Source: Sinonovacula constricta (taxonomy: Eukaryota > Mollusca > Bivalvia > Cardiida > Solecurtidae). Taken from it: a stretch of DNA of 64,000 bases. Position numbers and translations under genes: made by a program. Each line of letters opens with the position of its first letter. Position 1 is the first letter of the stretch. Below, one piece after another: positions 42,501 through 57,500 of the stretch. The notes beneath the pieces are model-generated. The model saw nothing but the letters and a program-made list of their open reading frames with translations. It was not told the origin of the DNA and did no database searches. The DNA lies in NCBI GenBank assembly GCA_007844125.1, contig CM017569.1, positions 9,488,019 through 9,552,018 on the forward strand, read 5' to 3'.

Positions 42501-45500
42501 TGGATAGATTTATGTATTGTGATCTTAATTACTTGTTACAAAGACTAAAAGATATGTAAACTTTATTGTTTGTGTATTAATAAGCATTACACAAATCCTC
42601 ATCATAAACCATCCATATTATCATCTTTACAATCTTTCCCATCATAATTATCATCATCATCGTCATCATCATCATCATCGTCACTGTCATCACCATCATC
42701 ATTATCATCATCATCATCTTCAGCCCCACTGTCACTAATATCACTTTCATTACTCACCATCATTATCATCACCACTACCATCACCACCACCATTACTATC
42801 ATTATTAAAGCACAAATCACTTGTTTTGTAATTTACAGACACTAAATATAATAATCAGTACCCATTCTTTCAAAAACAACACACATAATGTTCAACTAAC
42901 ATACATACCTTAAAGGTATTGTCATCTTGGTTGAACACAACTATCCTCACATTTGTCAGGGATGGATTGTTGGTCTTCTCTGCAAAACTACTGATAGTTT
43001 CAAGTATTGTCTGGGCAACTTTTTGTTTTGGGTAATGTTGCCCACCTGTACCAAGTGTTGGGAAGGCTATGCTCCTGAGACCATCCTTATTGGCTTTCAG
43101 TAGACATTCTTTCACAGTTTTCTGCATCATCCGGAAACACTTTGGGAGAAAAAGCTCATTAATATGTTATAACACATATACCTTATGATTACTATACATG
43201 TGGGGGCTGTATAACATTTGGCCAAATAGCGGTATATCCAGAAATGTATGTCACACTGACAGCATTGTCTTTATGGCAATGTTAAGCTATTTCTGTCAAT
43301 GTTAAGCTATTTCTGTCAATGTTAAGCTATTTCTGTCAATGTCAATGTTAAGCTATTTCTGTCAATGTTAAGCTATTTCTGTCAATGTCAAGCTATTTCT
43401 GTCAATGTTAAGCTGTTTCTGTCAATGTCAATGTTAAGCTATTTCTGCCAATGTTAAGCTATTTCTGTCAATGTTAAGCTATTTCTGTCAATGTTAAGCT
43501 ATTTTGTGTCAAATGACTTGTATCCTAAAAAGAAAAATCACTCCACAACAGCCATTCCAATAAAAGTCCACCAAATTTATAACCAGTCCTTAGAGAGGTA
43601 GATTCTAGTCTTAAATTTCTTTATGGTTGTAAGTTTATAATCCTATGACTTTTATTTAAATGCACTTAATGTAGTTTAGTTGTCTTACGTAAATAATCAG
43701 TCTTGGGATGTTTGATGAAACTGTCCCCTTGTCATCTACAACTTACAAGTATGTTCAGGAGTTATAAAATGTTTAGCTCGAGTTGGAGATCAACCTCATG
43801 CATCATATGGATTAAAATTTGACTAAAGTTTAAAACCTAACCAATCAGATGCATCTGTTATCTTGATCTCAAAATTAACAGTTTCATAACCCCTAGCCAT
43901 GGCCATAACTTAAGACAACATTGAAGAGGTGAGTTGTTCTAAGTTGATAATCTTGTTAGAAAGAAGATGCATGACTGTTGAAAAGGAATTTTTTAAATAT
44001 TTAAATAATTTAGAAAAGAAAAACCTTGTTTCAAAAATTAGGACAGTAGCATGAGATTTTTATTTTCAGGACAACAATTCAGAAAAGGGGAATAAATCTC
44101 AAAATTACCTTCAAAATAAAAGGATACCTTCAATTTTATTTAAAATTTAGCTCAGAAATTGGCCAAAATGTTACAATGTACATATAGTTAATAGTGGTTC
44201 CCATGTATTTTAAAGCCAAATAGGGTTCACACTATTCACTGGTGTGCAATGTACGTGAATGCACATGTTGTGTGGACATAACATTTGGCTCACATAGAAC
44301 AACTAAGACTACTATACATACACACTATATCTGAAAGCAATATATAATATCATAGGGTAAGCAAGGAAAAAACCTTGAACTTGTTACCTCTAACTCATTA
44401 TCCTCTTCATATCTCTTGAGGGTGACATGGAAAACATTTTTGCAGGCCAAGTTAGCTCCACTGGTCACAGCTACATCACCTGGCCGGATTCCCTTGGGGT
44501 ATTTTTGATTAGCCTCTTGCTGTAGACTTTCACCGGCAGCTTTTTGCAATGCTTTGGAGGCCTGGCCCATATCCAGCCTCAGGTCACTGGAGGTTGAATT
44601 CACTATAACATCCGTCTGAAGTACAAATGATTGAATTTTTGTTCATGGATAACACGAAAAAAGGCATAGAAAAAAAAATCAGACTCTAATTTACTTTATG
44701 GTCCTTGAAGTCCATGTCCTGGATAGAGACAATACTTGTTGTACCAAGATGCACTTGATATTTAGAATAAATGATACATACAAAAAAGCAACCTGTATTA
44801 AATTAAAACAAATAATACCTCTTTTCATTAGAATGAATGTAAACATGCTGTCCTCCAAAAAGGTTGTGTTGTTTTAAAGTTGTGAGAATACAAAGCTTTG
44901 GGAACAATTTGAACTTCTTCAGCAACTTAAAAAGCATTTGAAATGGCCATCATTAAAGGCTCTCCCACCAAGATCAGGATGTGAGATAACAGCAGATATA
45001 ATAAATATTTAGTGCCGAGTGTGTGGTTCTATGTGTCCTGGACACAAGCTTAACTGTTGTCAGGGTCCTTTAAAAAATAAATCAATGCATTTTAATAACA
45101 TAAAAACGTTTTGAAGAGAAAATATTGTTTCTTTCTATTCTCTATACCTTTTCATTTGCCAAGTGTCCCTTCACTATCTCAACTGTTAATGACCCCATCT
45201 TCAGTTGTCTTTTTGATGAAGCTGCAGAAGAAGCATCAGCCTGCATAATCCAACTAGGCCGTGGCTTCAGTTTGCCTCCCATGTTTTCTGTGAAAGATGG
45301 AGCACTTATTATGGTAAGTTTAAATATTAAACTATTAGTTTACAATAAATAGAGAAATAATCCATTTTCAATCCTCTCAGTCAACTGGGTAGATTTAACA
45401 CTCGTTAGGTATTTCCTCATAAAATGTTGTGCCTTTACACTGATTTTGGTGTCAATGTAAAAAACAGAATGGAATTGTGCTCTGTCAAGTGTTATTTGTC

Positions 45501-48500
45501 AATTTATTTGTTCAGATAATGTCAGATAATTCACATGAAGGCATATTTTATGTTTTATGATATTCATACTTTTCTTAAAAACATTGTGATTTCTTGTCTT
45601 TACTTAACTTTAGTATGAAATGATACATGAAATATACCATACCATATATCAACTATGAACATTATTTTTTCTTCACATCACATGTATCAGGTATTTTTTT
45701 CATTAAACTGTTTACTCATAAATATGTGCACATATTTGTTTGTATTTAGGACTGGTGGCCATATATTACTAACAAAGGTATTGTATTGGATTTGGATAGT
45801 AAGTGCAGAAAACAGTCTTGTTGATCTGGCATCATCTGGTCCGAATATCCACAATATAATCATCAGAACCAAACATTATTATGATATGTAGACACTCTCA
45901 GCCAATTCCACTTATATCTAGTTCCTATAAAAAAGTTATATAGTTAGTTTGCACTGTGCAGGTGATTGTATTCCGGCTAAGAAAACATGCAGAGTTCTTG
46001 TTCTGGTTAAGGTGAAAACTTCAACGCGAGGTTTAAAATCTGACCTGAGGTGTTTTAGTGGCTCTTTCCATTCATCTGTCTAAAGTCTCTCCACCTCGTC
46101 CATAAGAACCCTTTACCTTGTTAAGTCATGTTGGTACAATATATACATCAAACATAAAGCATTTGCGTGGAGTCTTTTAATTCTAAACTTCAAATTAACT
46201 GAAAATCAATGTTATGGCTATGGTTTGTGCAATTTTTATATAAAAAATAAATAAATTGATGAGCATCAATACATGTCAGACAAAACTGTATGAAAGAGAG
46301 TGTATCAACCATAAAAATGGCTTATTGTTATACCTAAATATCAAGTTTTTATCATTTTGTTAATTATTAAAATATAAAGAGATTAATAAAAACCAATGCA
46401 TTCACTGACTGGAAACTCTGTTTTATAAAATAAAATCATATGGGAAAAGTTCTTCTAGAGTAGCCTATGATGTAATAGGCCATGTGACAGTGAAACTGTA
46501 CTTATTTCACTGTCACTCCACTAAATTTTCTCATGACACAGGCTCTGAGTCATTTATTCTATCTGACTCAATATGACATCAGGTTAATGTCAGAAAACTG
46601 AAACATGTGAGCCATGATGGCCTTTATTTACTCACCTGAAGACAAGGGCTTTTAGTAGGCTGATACCTGGCATCAAGTAATTAATGAATTATTTACTGTA
46701 GAAATCTTTGGTGATTAATGGGCTATAAATGTGGCCTCTAGCATGTTCACACTTTTTTCATAGAATTGACATTGTGAATTACTGTTTGACCCTTTCGTGA
46801 CCTAGTTCACCAAGATTTCATGTAGACAAATATTCTTTTTGAGATTTGGCCTTGAATGTGGCCTCTAGTGTGTTCACAAGTTTTTTTTCTAAAATTTAAC
46901 CTAGTAACTTAGTTTTTGTCCTCATGTGATCAATTTGATGCCACACGTCACACAACGAAAAATAGTGTTATTAGAAAAGGTCAAATTGAGCATGTTGGGC
47001 TCAGGTGCCTGTTGCAGGGGTATATGTGAATGTAACAGATGATAACTCCGCATAGGAGGAAGGCATCTGCAGCCACCTGAAAAAACTTGTGGTATGGGTA
47101 CATTGGATGCTTTAGTAAAGGCAAGTTGTTCTAACTGCTCTCAAAGGCTCTCTGCAGGTTGTCAAGTACCATTCTGCTGCAACATTGCAGAGAGATTTGT
47201 CTAATGGAAAACTTGAGAAAAAATCTTACCATGAACCTTGGTATGTTCATAACTGAACTGTAGTAATCTTGTAAAAGCATCCAGAGTAGCTTTTTTGACA
47301 TCACAGAAAAGTACTTTCTTCAGACAGGGGTTGCTCCCCTAAAACAGATAGTATCAAAAGATTCATAAAAAGATTGGATTGTCAAATATGTGTGTGAAAA
47401 TTCTGTTAGGTTTAACATCCAAACATCTTTTTTCAGTTATATAGAGATGGTGTCAACAGAACTGCAATGGTGACATAATATTTGTCATTTTAATAGATAA
47501 TAGTTTTAAACTGAGGCATGAAAGCATAATTTTGAGATTAAGAAGCAATATTTACTGTAATGGTTCAAGATCTGGCATTAGTTTGAGGTGTAAATGACTG
47601 ATTGCTTATACGTGCCTACTAAAACAATCTTTATCTATTCATTTAATAGGTTTGAGTACCAGTCTGAGTACAACCTTTTATGTGGGTGTAAGATCTAGTT
47701 ATTGCATAAATAGTATCGCCATCAAAACCAATACTGTACTGTGCTAACATTTTTCTGGTACCCATAACTACCTTTACATAGTCAGCTACTGTCCTGACAA
47801 TGATGTCACAAGCCTTGTCCACTGGGTAGCCACTGACTCCTGTAGAGAGAGCTGGGATAGCCACAGACTCCAGTTGCTCAAGCTCACAGGCTTGCAAACA
47901 TTTCTCTATGACTGTTTTCAGGTCACTCTCCTCATTATTACTGCCACCCTTCCATGTTGGGCCCATGGCATGAATGATCTTCTTAAATGGAAGTTTCCCA
48001 GCATCCCCAACATGAATGTCCCCAGGATTCAAAATGCCTTTCGATTGCACCCTGTTCTTGCAGTCAGCCTCCACTGCTGGGCCTCCTAGATAGAAAGGAA
48101 GTAAATGGTTAGAATACACTACACAAAAATAAACTTCTAAGCATCAGTCATGCAAACTTCTTGATATTTTGATACGTTTTTAAGAAAATCTAGCAAGCAT
48201 TATGACTTTTGTTTCTTAATATTCATTTTAATCAATGAATTTTCTCAGGGGATACATTAGTACCATCAGTGATTGGTCAACAACATGTAAATAAACCTTT
48301 ATGTCATCATGGCCTTATACTTGTACACTTTAATAGTATTTATAATCAAACTCAAGACTTAGACTCAAGTCTTAGAAGACATGAACAAACTTTCAGCTTT
48401 GTGTTTGTGTCTGAGTTTAAAATCTAAGACTCAAAAACATTTGTGAATACTGGCCCAGTAATCAGGTAACTTCATCCTGGCACAGTGCCCAAAGGGCTAA

Positions 48501-51500
48501 CATCTTAATTTTTGGTTGCGGCTCGGTACGGGCCCAGTAATCAGGTAACATCAGCCTGGCACAGTGCCCAAAGGACTAACATCTTAATATTTGTTTGCGG
48601 CTCAGTACGGGCCCAGTAATCAGGTAACTTCAGCCTGGCACAGTGCCCAAAAACTAAAATCTTAATGTTGGTTGCGGCTCAATACGGGCCCAGTAATCAG
48701 GTAACTTCAGCCTGGCACAGTGCCCAAAAACTAAAATCTTAATGTTGGTTTGCGGCTCAATACGGGCCCAGTAATCAGGTAACATCAGCCTGGCACAGTG
48801 CCCAAAGGACTAACATCTTAATGTTGGTTTGCAGCTCAGTACGGGCCCAGTAATCAGGTAACATCAGCCTGGCACAGTGCCCAAAGGACTAACATCTTAA
48901 TATTTGTTTGCGGCTCAGTACGGGCCCAGTAATCAGGTAACTTCAGCCTGGCACAGTGCCCAAAGGACTAACATCTTAATGTTTGGTTGCGGCTCAATAC
49001 AGGCCCAGTAATCAGGTAACATCAGCCTGGCACAGTGCCCAAAGGACTAACATCTTAATATTTGGCTGCCGCTCAGTACGGGCCCAGTAATCAGGTAACA
49101 TCAGCCTGGCACAGTGCCCAAAGGACTAACATCTTAATATTTGTTTGCGGCTCAGTACGGGCCCAGTAATCAGGTAACATCAGCCTGGCACAGTGCCCAA
49201 AGGACTAACATCTTAATATTTGGCTGCCGCTCAGTACGGGCCCAGTAATCAGGTAACATCAGCCTGGCACAGTGCCCAAAGGACTAACATCTTAATGTTT
49301 GGTTGCGGCTCAATACGGGCCCAGTAATCAGGTAACATCAGCCTGGCACAGTGCCCAAAGGACTAACATCTTAATATTTGGCTGCCGCTCAGTACGGGCC
49401 CAGTAATCAGGTAACATCAGCCTGGCACAGTGCCCAAAGGACTAACATCTTAATATTTGGCTGCCGCTCAGTACGGGCCCAGTAATCAGGTAACATCAGC
49501 CTGGCACAGTGCCCAAAGGACTAACATCTTAATATTTGGCTGCCGCTCAGTACGGGCCCAGTAATCAGGTAACATCAGCCTGGCACAGTGCCCAAAGGAC
49601 TAACATCTTAATATTTGGCTGCCGCTCAGTACGGGCCCAGTAATCAGGTAACATCAGCCTGGCACAGTGCCCAAAGGACTAACATCTTAATATTTGGCTG
49701 CCGCTCAGTACGGGCCCAGTAATCAGGTAACATCAGCCTGGCACAGTGCCCAAAGGACTAACATCTTAATATTTGTTTGCGGCTCAGTACGGGCCCAGTA
49801 ATCAGGTAACATCAGCCTGGCACAGTGCCCAAAGGACTAACATCTTAATATTTGGCTGCCGCTCAGTACGGGCCCAGTAATCAGGTAACATCAGCCTGGC
49901 ACAGTGCCCAAAGGACTAACATCTTAATATTTGGCTGCCGCTCAGTACGGGCCCAGTAATCAGGTAACATCAGCCTGGCACAGTGCCCAAAGGACTAACA
50001 TCTTAATGTTGGTTTGCGGCTCAGTACGGGCCCAGTAATCAGGTAACATCAGCCTGGCACAGTGCCCAAAGGACTAACATCTTAATATTTGTTTGCGGCT
50101 CAGTACGGGCCCAGTAATTGGGTAACTTCAGCCTGGCACAGTGCCCAAAGGACTAACATCTTAATGTTTGGTTGCGGCTCAATACAGGCCCAGTAATCAG
50201 GTAACTTCAGCCTGGCACAGTGCCCAAAGGACTAACATCTTAATGTTGGTTTGCGGCTCAATACAGGCCCAGTAATCAGGTAACATCAGCCTGGCACAGT
50301 GCCCAAAGGACTAACATCTTAATATTTGGCTGCCGCTCAGTACGGGCCCAGTAATCGGGTAACTTCAGCCTGGCACAGTGCCCAAAGGACTAACATCTTA
50401 ATGTTGGTTTGCGGCTCAGTACGGGCCCAGTAATCAGGTAACATCAGCCTGGCACAGTGCCCAAAGGACTAACATCTTAATGTTTGGTTGCGGCTCAATA
50501 CAGGCCCAGTAATCAGGTAACTTCAGCCTGGCACAGTGCCCAAAGGACTAACATCTTAATATTTGTTTGCGGCTCAGTACGGGCCCAGTAATCAGGTAAC
50601 ATCAGCCTGGCACAGTGCCCAAAGGACTAACATCTTAATATTTGTTTGCGGCTCAGTACGGGCCCAGTAATCAGGTAACATCAGCCTGGCACAGTGCCCA
50701 AAGGACTAACATCTTAATATTTGGCTGCCGCTCAGTACGGGCCCAGTAATCAGGTAACATCAGCCTGGCACAGTGCCCAAAGGACTAACATCTTAATATT
50801 TGGCTGCCGCTCAGTACGGGCCGAGTAATCAGGTAACATCAGCCTGGCACAGTGCCCAAAGGACTAACATCTTAATATTTGGCTGCCGCTCAATACGGGC
50901 CCAGTAATCAGGTAACTTCAGCCTGGCACAGTGCCCAAAGGACTAACATCTTAATATTTGGCTGCCGCTCAGTACGGGCCGAGTAATCAGGTAACATCAG
51001 CCTGGCACAGTGCCCAAAGGACTAACATCTTAATATTTGGCTGCCGCTCAGTACGGGCCCAGTAATCAGGTAACATCAGCCTGGCACAGTGCCCAAAGGA
51101 CTAACATCTTAATATTTGGCTGCCGCTCAGTACGGGCCCAGTAATCAGGTAACTTCAGCCTGGCACAGTGCCCAAAGGACTAACATCTTAATATTTGGCT
51201 GCCGCTCAGTACGGGCCCAGTAATCAGGTAACTTCAGCCTGGCACAGTGCCCAAAGGACTAACATCTTAATATTTGGCTGCCGCTCAGTACGGGCCCAGT
51301 AATCAGGTAACATCAGCCTGGCACAGTGCCCAAAGGACTAACATCTTAATATTTGGCTGCCGCTCAGTACGGGCCCAGTAATCAGGTAACTTCAGCCTGG
51401 CACAGTGCCAAAGGCTAACATCTTAATTTGGGCTGCCGCTCAGTACGGGCCCAGTAATCAGGTACTTCAGCTGGAACAGTGCCCAAGGACAACATCTTTA

Positions 51501-54500
51501 ATATTTGGCTTGCCGCTCATAACGGGCCCAGTAATCAGGAACATCATCCTGGCCGTGCCCAAGGACTACATCTTAATTTGGCTTCCCCTCAGGTACGGGC
51601 CCAGTAATCATGGAACATCAGCCTGGCACATGTGCCCAAAGGAATAACATCTAATATTGGCTGCCGCTCAGTACGGGCCCAGTAATCAGGTAACATCAGC
51701 CTGGCACAGTGCCCAAAGGACTAACATCTTAATATTTGGCTGCCGCTCAGTACGGGCCCAGTAATTCGGGTAGCTTCAGCCTGGCACAGTGCCCAAAGGA
51801 CCAACATCTAAATTTTGGTTTGCGGCTCAATACGGGCCCAGTAATCAGGTAGATTTGGACTGGCACTGTGCCCAAAGGACTAACATCTTAATGTTGGTTT
51901 GCAGCTCAAACTATGGACCATCTGATACAGAGTGCAATGCCATTACCACATGGACTAACCTTGTGTGAGAAGTTTTCCTGCTATCCCACCATACAGTTTC
52001 AGGCCCTTATTGGCAGGGCTGACAATAGCTTCCACATCTTGCTCTAGGATATTTCCACCAACAACTGTCAACTGAAACAATAACAAAGAAACATTTATAT
52101 TTTAAACATAGAATTAAAAAAAATATATGCAAAGCGAATGGGTATTTTAGCAATTGTTTTATGGCAGCATCCTTAAGCAGGCAAAAAGAATGGCAAGACA
52201 GCTAAATGAAACATAAATGTTTTTTATCCATATATTATTTTGAAATTTTTATATTGTGTCATATTTGTAAACTGGCATTGTGTAATAAACAAGGAACTGG
52301 TAGTATGAGGTTATGCTCCCCTAAGCAATGTTAGACACAGGAATATAAACCATTACAACATTGAATTATGGTTCCTGAGCAGTGCTGTTTTAAAAACAAA
52401 GAGAAATGAACTAAGGGAGATAACTAATATGAAAGTAAGTAGTAGAGTTACTAAAGTCACCAAGAACTACAGAAGCTTCACGTCTGATGTTAAGACTTTT
52501 TGAGATATTCCTTGGACAAAATTATTTCAGATGGACAGACACATGGACAGATGGTGGACAGAGAGATTGACAGACAGATGTATACAAGTTTGTTCTGTTT
52601 TCTATCTTTTCCAAAGTAGTAATATTGAATAACAGCCGATAATAATTGTTAAATATTGTTCAAATTTATACTAAAGATTATTTTCAGCAAGACCACAGAA
52701 TATTATTCTTTTATTGAAATCTAAAAGTTACATTTAGTAATGTATCTAATTGAGTGGCAATGATTGCTTTATATCAAAATTTTAACTAAACATTTTGAAC
52801 ACATACCTCGATTCCATTGACAGTGACTTCCGCACAGGAGGTTGTTTTTTCATACATTTCCTGAGCCCCATGTTTCTTTATCACAGAAGAGTTGCATAGA
52901 TTTGAATCCCTGGTGCATATTATGCATGGTGTCGACTTTTCGACCTGTTGAATTAAGTTCATCCCTTGTGGTAGTGTTACAAAAAGACCAACTCCAGTCG
53001 TACGTATAATCTCAGGACATTGAACAATGCCACCTTTCAGTTCTTCGATGATATTCTTTGCTTTCTTTATACTATCATCAATGCCTACAAAGAAAATGTA
53101 TTAAAATGTTAAACAATATGTGGCAAAAAAAATGTTTTGATTAGATATTTTACTCTTGTACTTTGTAGTATGATCTTTTATTTTAGAATTTGTAACTCAT
53201 TGATCAATGACAATGTTTGTGATTAAACCTTTTACAACATATAGCTCGATTAGTTTTTAATTTACTGGCAAGTAGACAATTTCTGGAAACAAGGTAAATA
53301 TGTGGATGTATATCACGAGAAACAATTGACAAACAATTCCATTTTCAAATAAAATTAGAATATATCAAAATTAAAATACTAGATAATGAAAGTGAATCTT
53401 GGCTCATTTTTATTAAAATCTACCTGATATCCTAAAAAACTGGTACCCATCAGAATCACCACAATGTAAGTATTAAAAACCATATCCACAGAATAATGCT
53501 TGATTGAGAAACAGAATATTTGTCACACCAAATCATACCACAATTTTTACCTCTTATTCAGATATGTCAACCCTTATATGTTAAATGTTTTAATAATCAA
53601 CACTCATCTGTAATCATCTGCTTATATCTATGGCATGCAAAGATGCCTAGACATATTTCAGGAACTCAGTAGCAAAAGTGCCGATCCCAATTAGAGGAGC
53701 TAAAAGGCTGATCTAGACTAACACCATATCCATAAGCCTAATTTATTTGTGCCTAACAAAAAAGTATTAGTCATTGCCCATACCCATAAGCATTGTCATA
53801 CCTTCAATTACTACTGTTCCACTGTTGTCTATAGAAACTGTGGTTTCATTTTTCCTTAAGTCTGCAAGCTTGGTGTCCAAAGTATCCTTGAGAACCTGAT
53901 TAAAAAAACGACAAATTTGTCCATCATACGTAAACTTCTCTTGAATAACTGTATTTTTCTCCGTGAAGCTCTTAAGGTGGTTGGTCACCATCATCTTTTT
54001 AGTGTCAATGACATGTATTACCAGACTGTTTGCATTGTTGCTGATATCTATGAAGCCATTAAAATTTGTCTGCAATTCTTGTTCTTTTGCAGTCCACTTT
54101 TCGGATGAAAAAATCTTTTTTAAATCCTGGTTCTTGTTGTAGGTAAGCGTCTCAATAGGCTTGCACACGATCATTTCCATCTTGGTAAAATCAGTACTTT
54201 CTTCCCCATGAAGTATCAACTTATCACCTGCCACATCCCAAAGGTCAAAAAAACCTTCATCCTTAAGATTTTGATTGACTCTTGCTTTAACATCATCTGT
54301 TTTCAGCAATTTTAGTTTCCCTGGCAATATTTCACAATGATAAGAGGACAAATTTTGCAGTTGTTGCAACATCTGACATTTGCCATTTTGGACATCTCCT
54401 CTGGGCCCTTTGAAAGATATTTTTCCATTTTCTATGTCAATGCAAACCTCAAGATTTTTGTATGTTTCAGACAAGTCTTTTATGATACCAACCCTATCTA

Positions 54501-57500
54501 AGTACTTAGCTTTCAATGGTGTCACTGGACAACATTCTTCTACCACTTCTCTCTTTGCTTTCACATCATTTTCAACTTTATTAATGGCATCAGAAAGTTG
54601 TCTGGCTGTTAAATCAGCGACTGAAGTTGTACAGACCAAAATAAGCTCATGCTCCTCCTTTTTAAACAGAACAATCATATCTTCAGGGTTGTTTACACTG
54701 AGTGTGTCTATTTCATTGCTAATCTCATCTGCCATGTCCCCAGGATAAGAAATTTTTTTCTCAGTGAAATTTTCTAAGATTTTGCTCACTTTATCTTTTA
54801 CATTGCTTGCCCACTCCTTAACTAGTTTGTGAAAACCAGCTGTATTTTTGGTAAGGTCACATTCAATTCTGCTTGGATCATCCCAGACAACGTTGGCATT
54901 ACATTCCTTTTTGAGCTCTAACATAAATCCTTCCTTCCAGTTAGTTCTGTTTGATAAAAATTTCACTTTGTTGACATCAAATTCGGACAGAAGAATGGCA
55001 TCAGGCAGAGTCACATTTGCAGATGGGCATTCACTTGTCAGACCAAGGCATCTATGGTAAGGAGCCACTATAATGTTTGTTTCACACAGCTTGTGGTCCA
55101 TTTTACTGCAGACTACATTTACGACTGCAATACAAACACAGATATGATATACAGGCAGCCAGAACATCATACTCAGGCAGGCAAATAAATGGATAGACAT
55201 ACAAAATTAAATTAATAACCAACCTAAAGTCAGACAGGACAGACAGAGATATACAGTCAAACATAGAGATGAACAGACAAATAAGACACATATTAAATTA
55301 AGCTTTACCTTTGCACCAGAAGATTTTAGAGTGACTTGATCACAGTTCTTAAAAAATATAAAATTTGCATTTTGCAATTCCTTGCAAAAGATATATTTTT
55401 TTCCAAAGCACAACAAATAATGATTTAAAATATTACATCTTGTCACTACATATTATGGGAACTTGCTATCCTTCAACACATAGCTGTCCCTGGGTTTGGG
55501 AAAATCTTTAGCATTGCTAATGTTTTTAACAATTTTTGACCCATTGGATGTCAAACAACCTAGCATAGTATCATTATTGGATGCCAAACAACCTACCATA
55601 GTATCACTATTGGATGTCTAACAACCTAGCATAGCATCACCATTGGACGTAAAACTACCAAGCATGGATCACCACTGGGTGTCAAACAACAGAGCAAAGC
55701 ATCACCATTTGATGTCAAACAACCTACCATAGCATCACCATTGAGTATCAAACAACAGAGCAAAGCATCGCCATTTGATGTCAAACAACCTACCATAGAA
55801 TCACCATTGGATGTCAAACAACTAAGCATAGCATCACCATTTGATGTCAAACAACCTTGCATAGTATCACCATTGGATATCAAACAACCTAGCATAGTAT
55901 CACCATTGGATGTCAAACAACCTAGCATAGTATCACCATTGGATGATAAACAACCTTGCATAGTATCACCATTGGATGTCAAACAACCTTGCATAGTATC
56001 ACCATTGGATGTCAAACAACCTAGCATAGTATCACCATTGGATGCCAAACAACCTAGCATAGTATCACCATTAAATGTCAAACAACCTAGCATAGCATCA
56101 CCATTGGATGTCAAACAACCTTGCATAGTATCACCATTGGATATCAAACAACCTAGCATAGTATCACCATTGGATGATAAACAACCTTGCATAGTATCAC
56201 CATTGGATGTCAAACAACCTTGCATAGTATCACCATTGGATGTCAAACAACCTAGCATAGTATCACCATTGGATGCCAAACAACCTAGCATAGTATCACC
56301 ATTTGATGTCAAACAACCTAGCATAGCACCACCATTAGATGTCAAACAACCTAGCATAGTATCACCATTGGATGTCAAACAACCTAGCATAGCATCATCA
56401 TTGGATGTCATACAACCTAGCATAGTATGACCATTGGATGTCAAACAACCTAGCATAGCATCATCATTGGATGTCATACAACCTAGCATAGTATCACCAT
56501 TGGATGTCAAACAACCTAGCATAGTATTACCATTGGATGTCAAACAACCTAGCACAGTATTACCATTGGATGTCAAACAACCTAGCATAGCACCACCATT
56601 TGATGTCAAACAACCTAGCATAGCACCACCATTGGATGTCAAACAACCTAGCATAGTAATACCATTGGATGTCAAACAACCTTGCATAGTATCACCATTG
56701 GATATCAAACAACCTAGCATAGTATCACCATTGGATGATAAACAACCTTGCATAGTATCACCATTGGATGTCAAACAACCTTGCATAGTATCACCATTGG
56801 ATGTCAAACAACCTAGCATAGTATCACCATTGGATGCCAAACAACCTAGCATAGTATCACCATTTGATGTCAAACAACCTAGCATAGCACCACCATTGGA
56901 TGTCAAACAACCTAGCATAGCACCACCATTGGATGTCAAACAACCTAGCATAGCATCATCATTGGATGTCATACAACCTAGCATAGTATGACCATTGGAT
57001 GTCAAACAACCTAGCATAGCATCATCATTGGATGTCATACAACCTAGCATAGTATCACCATTGGATGTCATACAACATAGCATAGCATCATCATTAAATG
57101 TCATACAACCTAGCATAGTATGACCATTGGATGTCAAACAACCTAGCATAGTATCATCATTGGATGTCATACAACCTAGCATAGTATGACCATTGGATGT
57201 CAAACAACCTAGCATAGTACCAAACTACACACATGGCTTTATTTATCATGTATGTATGCATACATTAATTCTAAACAGTACATAGACTGAATAATTCAGA
57301 TAAACATAAAGTGCAAATAAAGTTGTACATTACAATTACAATTGCTTAACTGTGACCTGGCCACTTTGAATTAAAGTACGTAAATACAGAGAAACTGAAC
57401 GACATTACAGTGAAATAAAGAGAAATATTGTATACCAGATCTTACAAACAAAAACAGAGAAACAGACAAGCATTACACAGTAAAAACAGACATGAACAGA

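Noticed and set aside
42602..42820. 72-codon aspartate-rich protein
   Set aside because: It is translation of the (atc)n microsatellite.
53917..55060. Plus-strand frames over the large KH-like exon
   Set aside because: They are shadows of the strongly supported minus-strand exon.
55626..57215. 529-codon minus frame (and 229- and 185-codon plus frames) as genes
   Set aside because: The whole frame is the 33-bp tandem repeat inside an intron whose flanking exons join in phase within RRM3.
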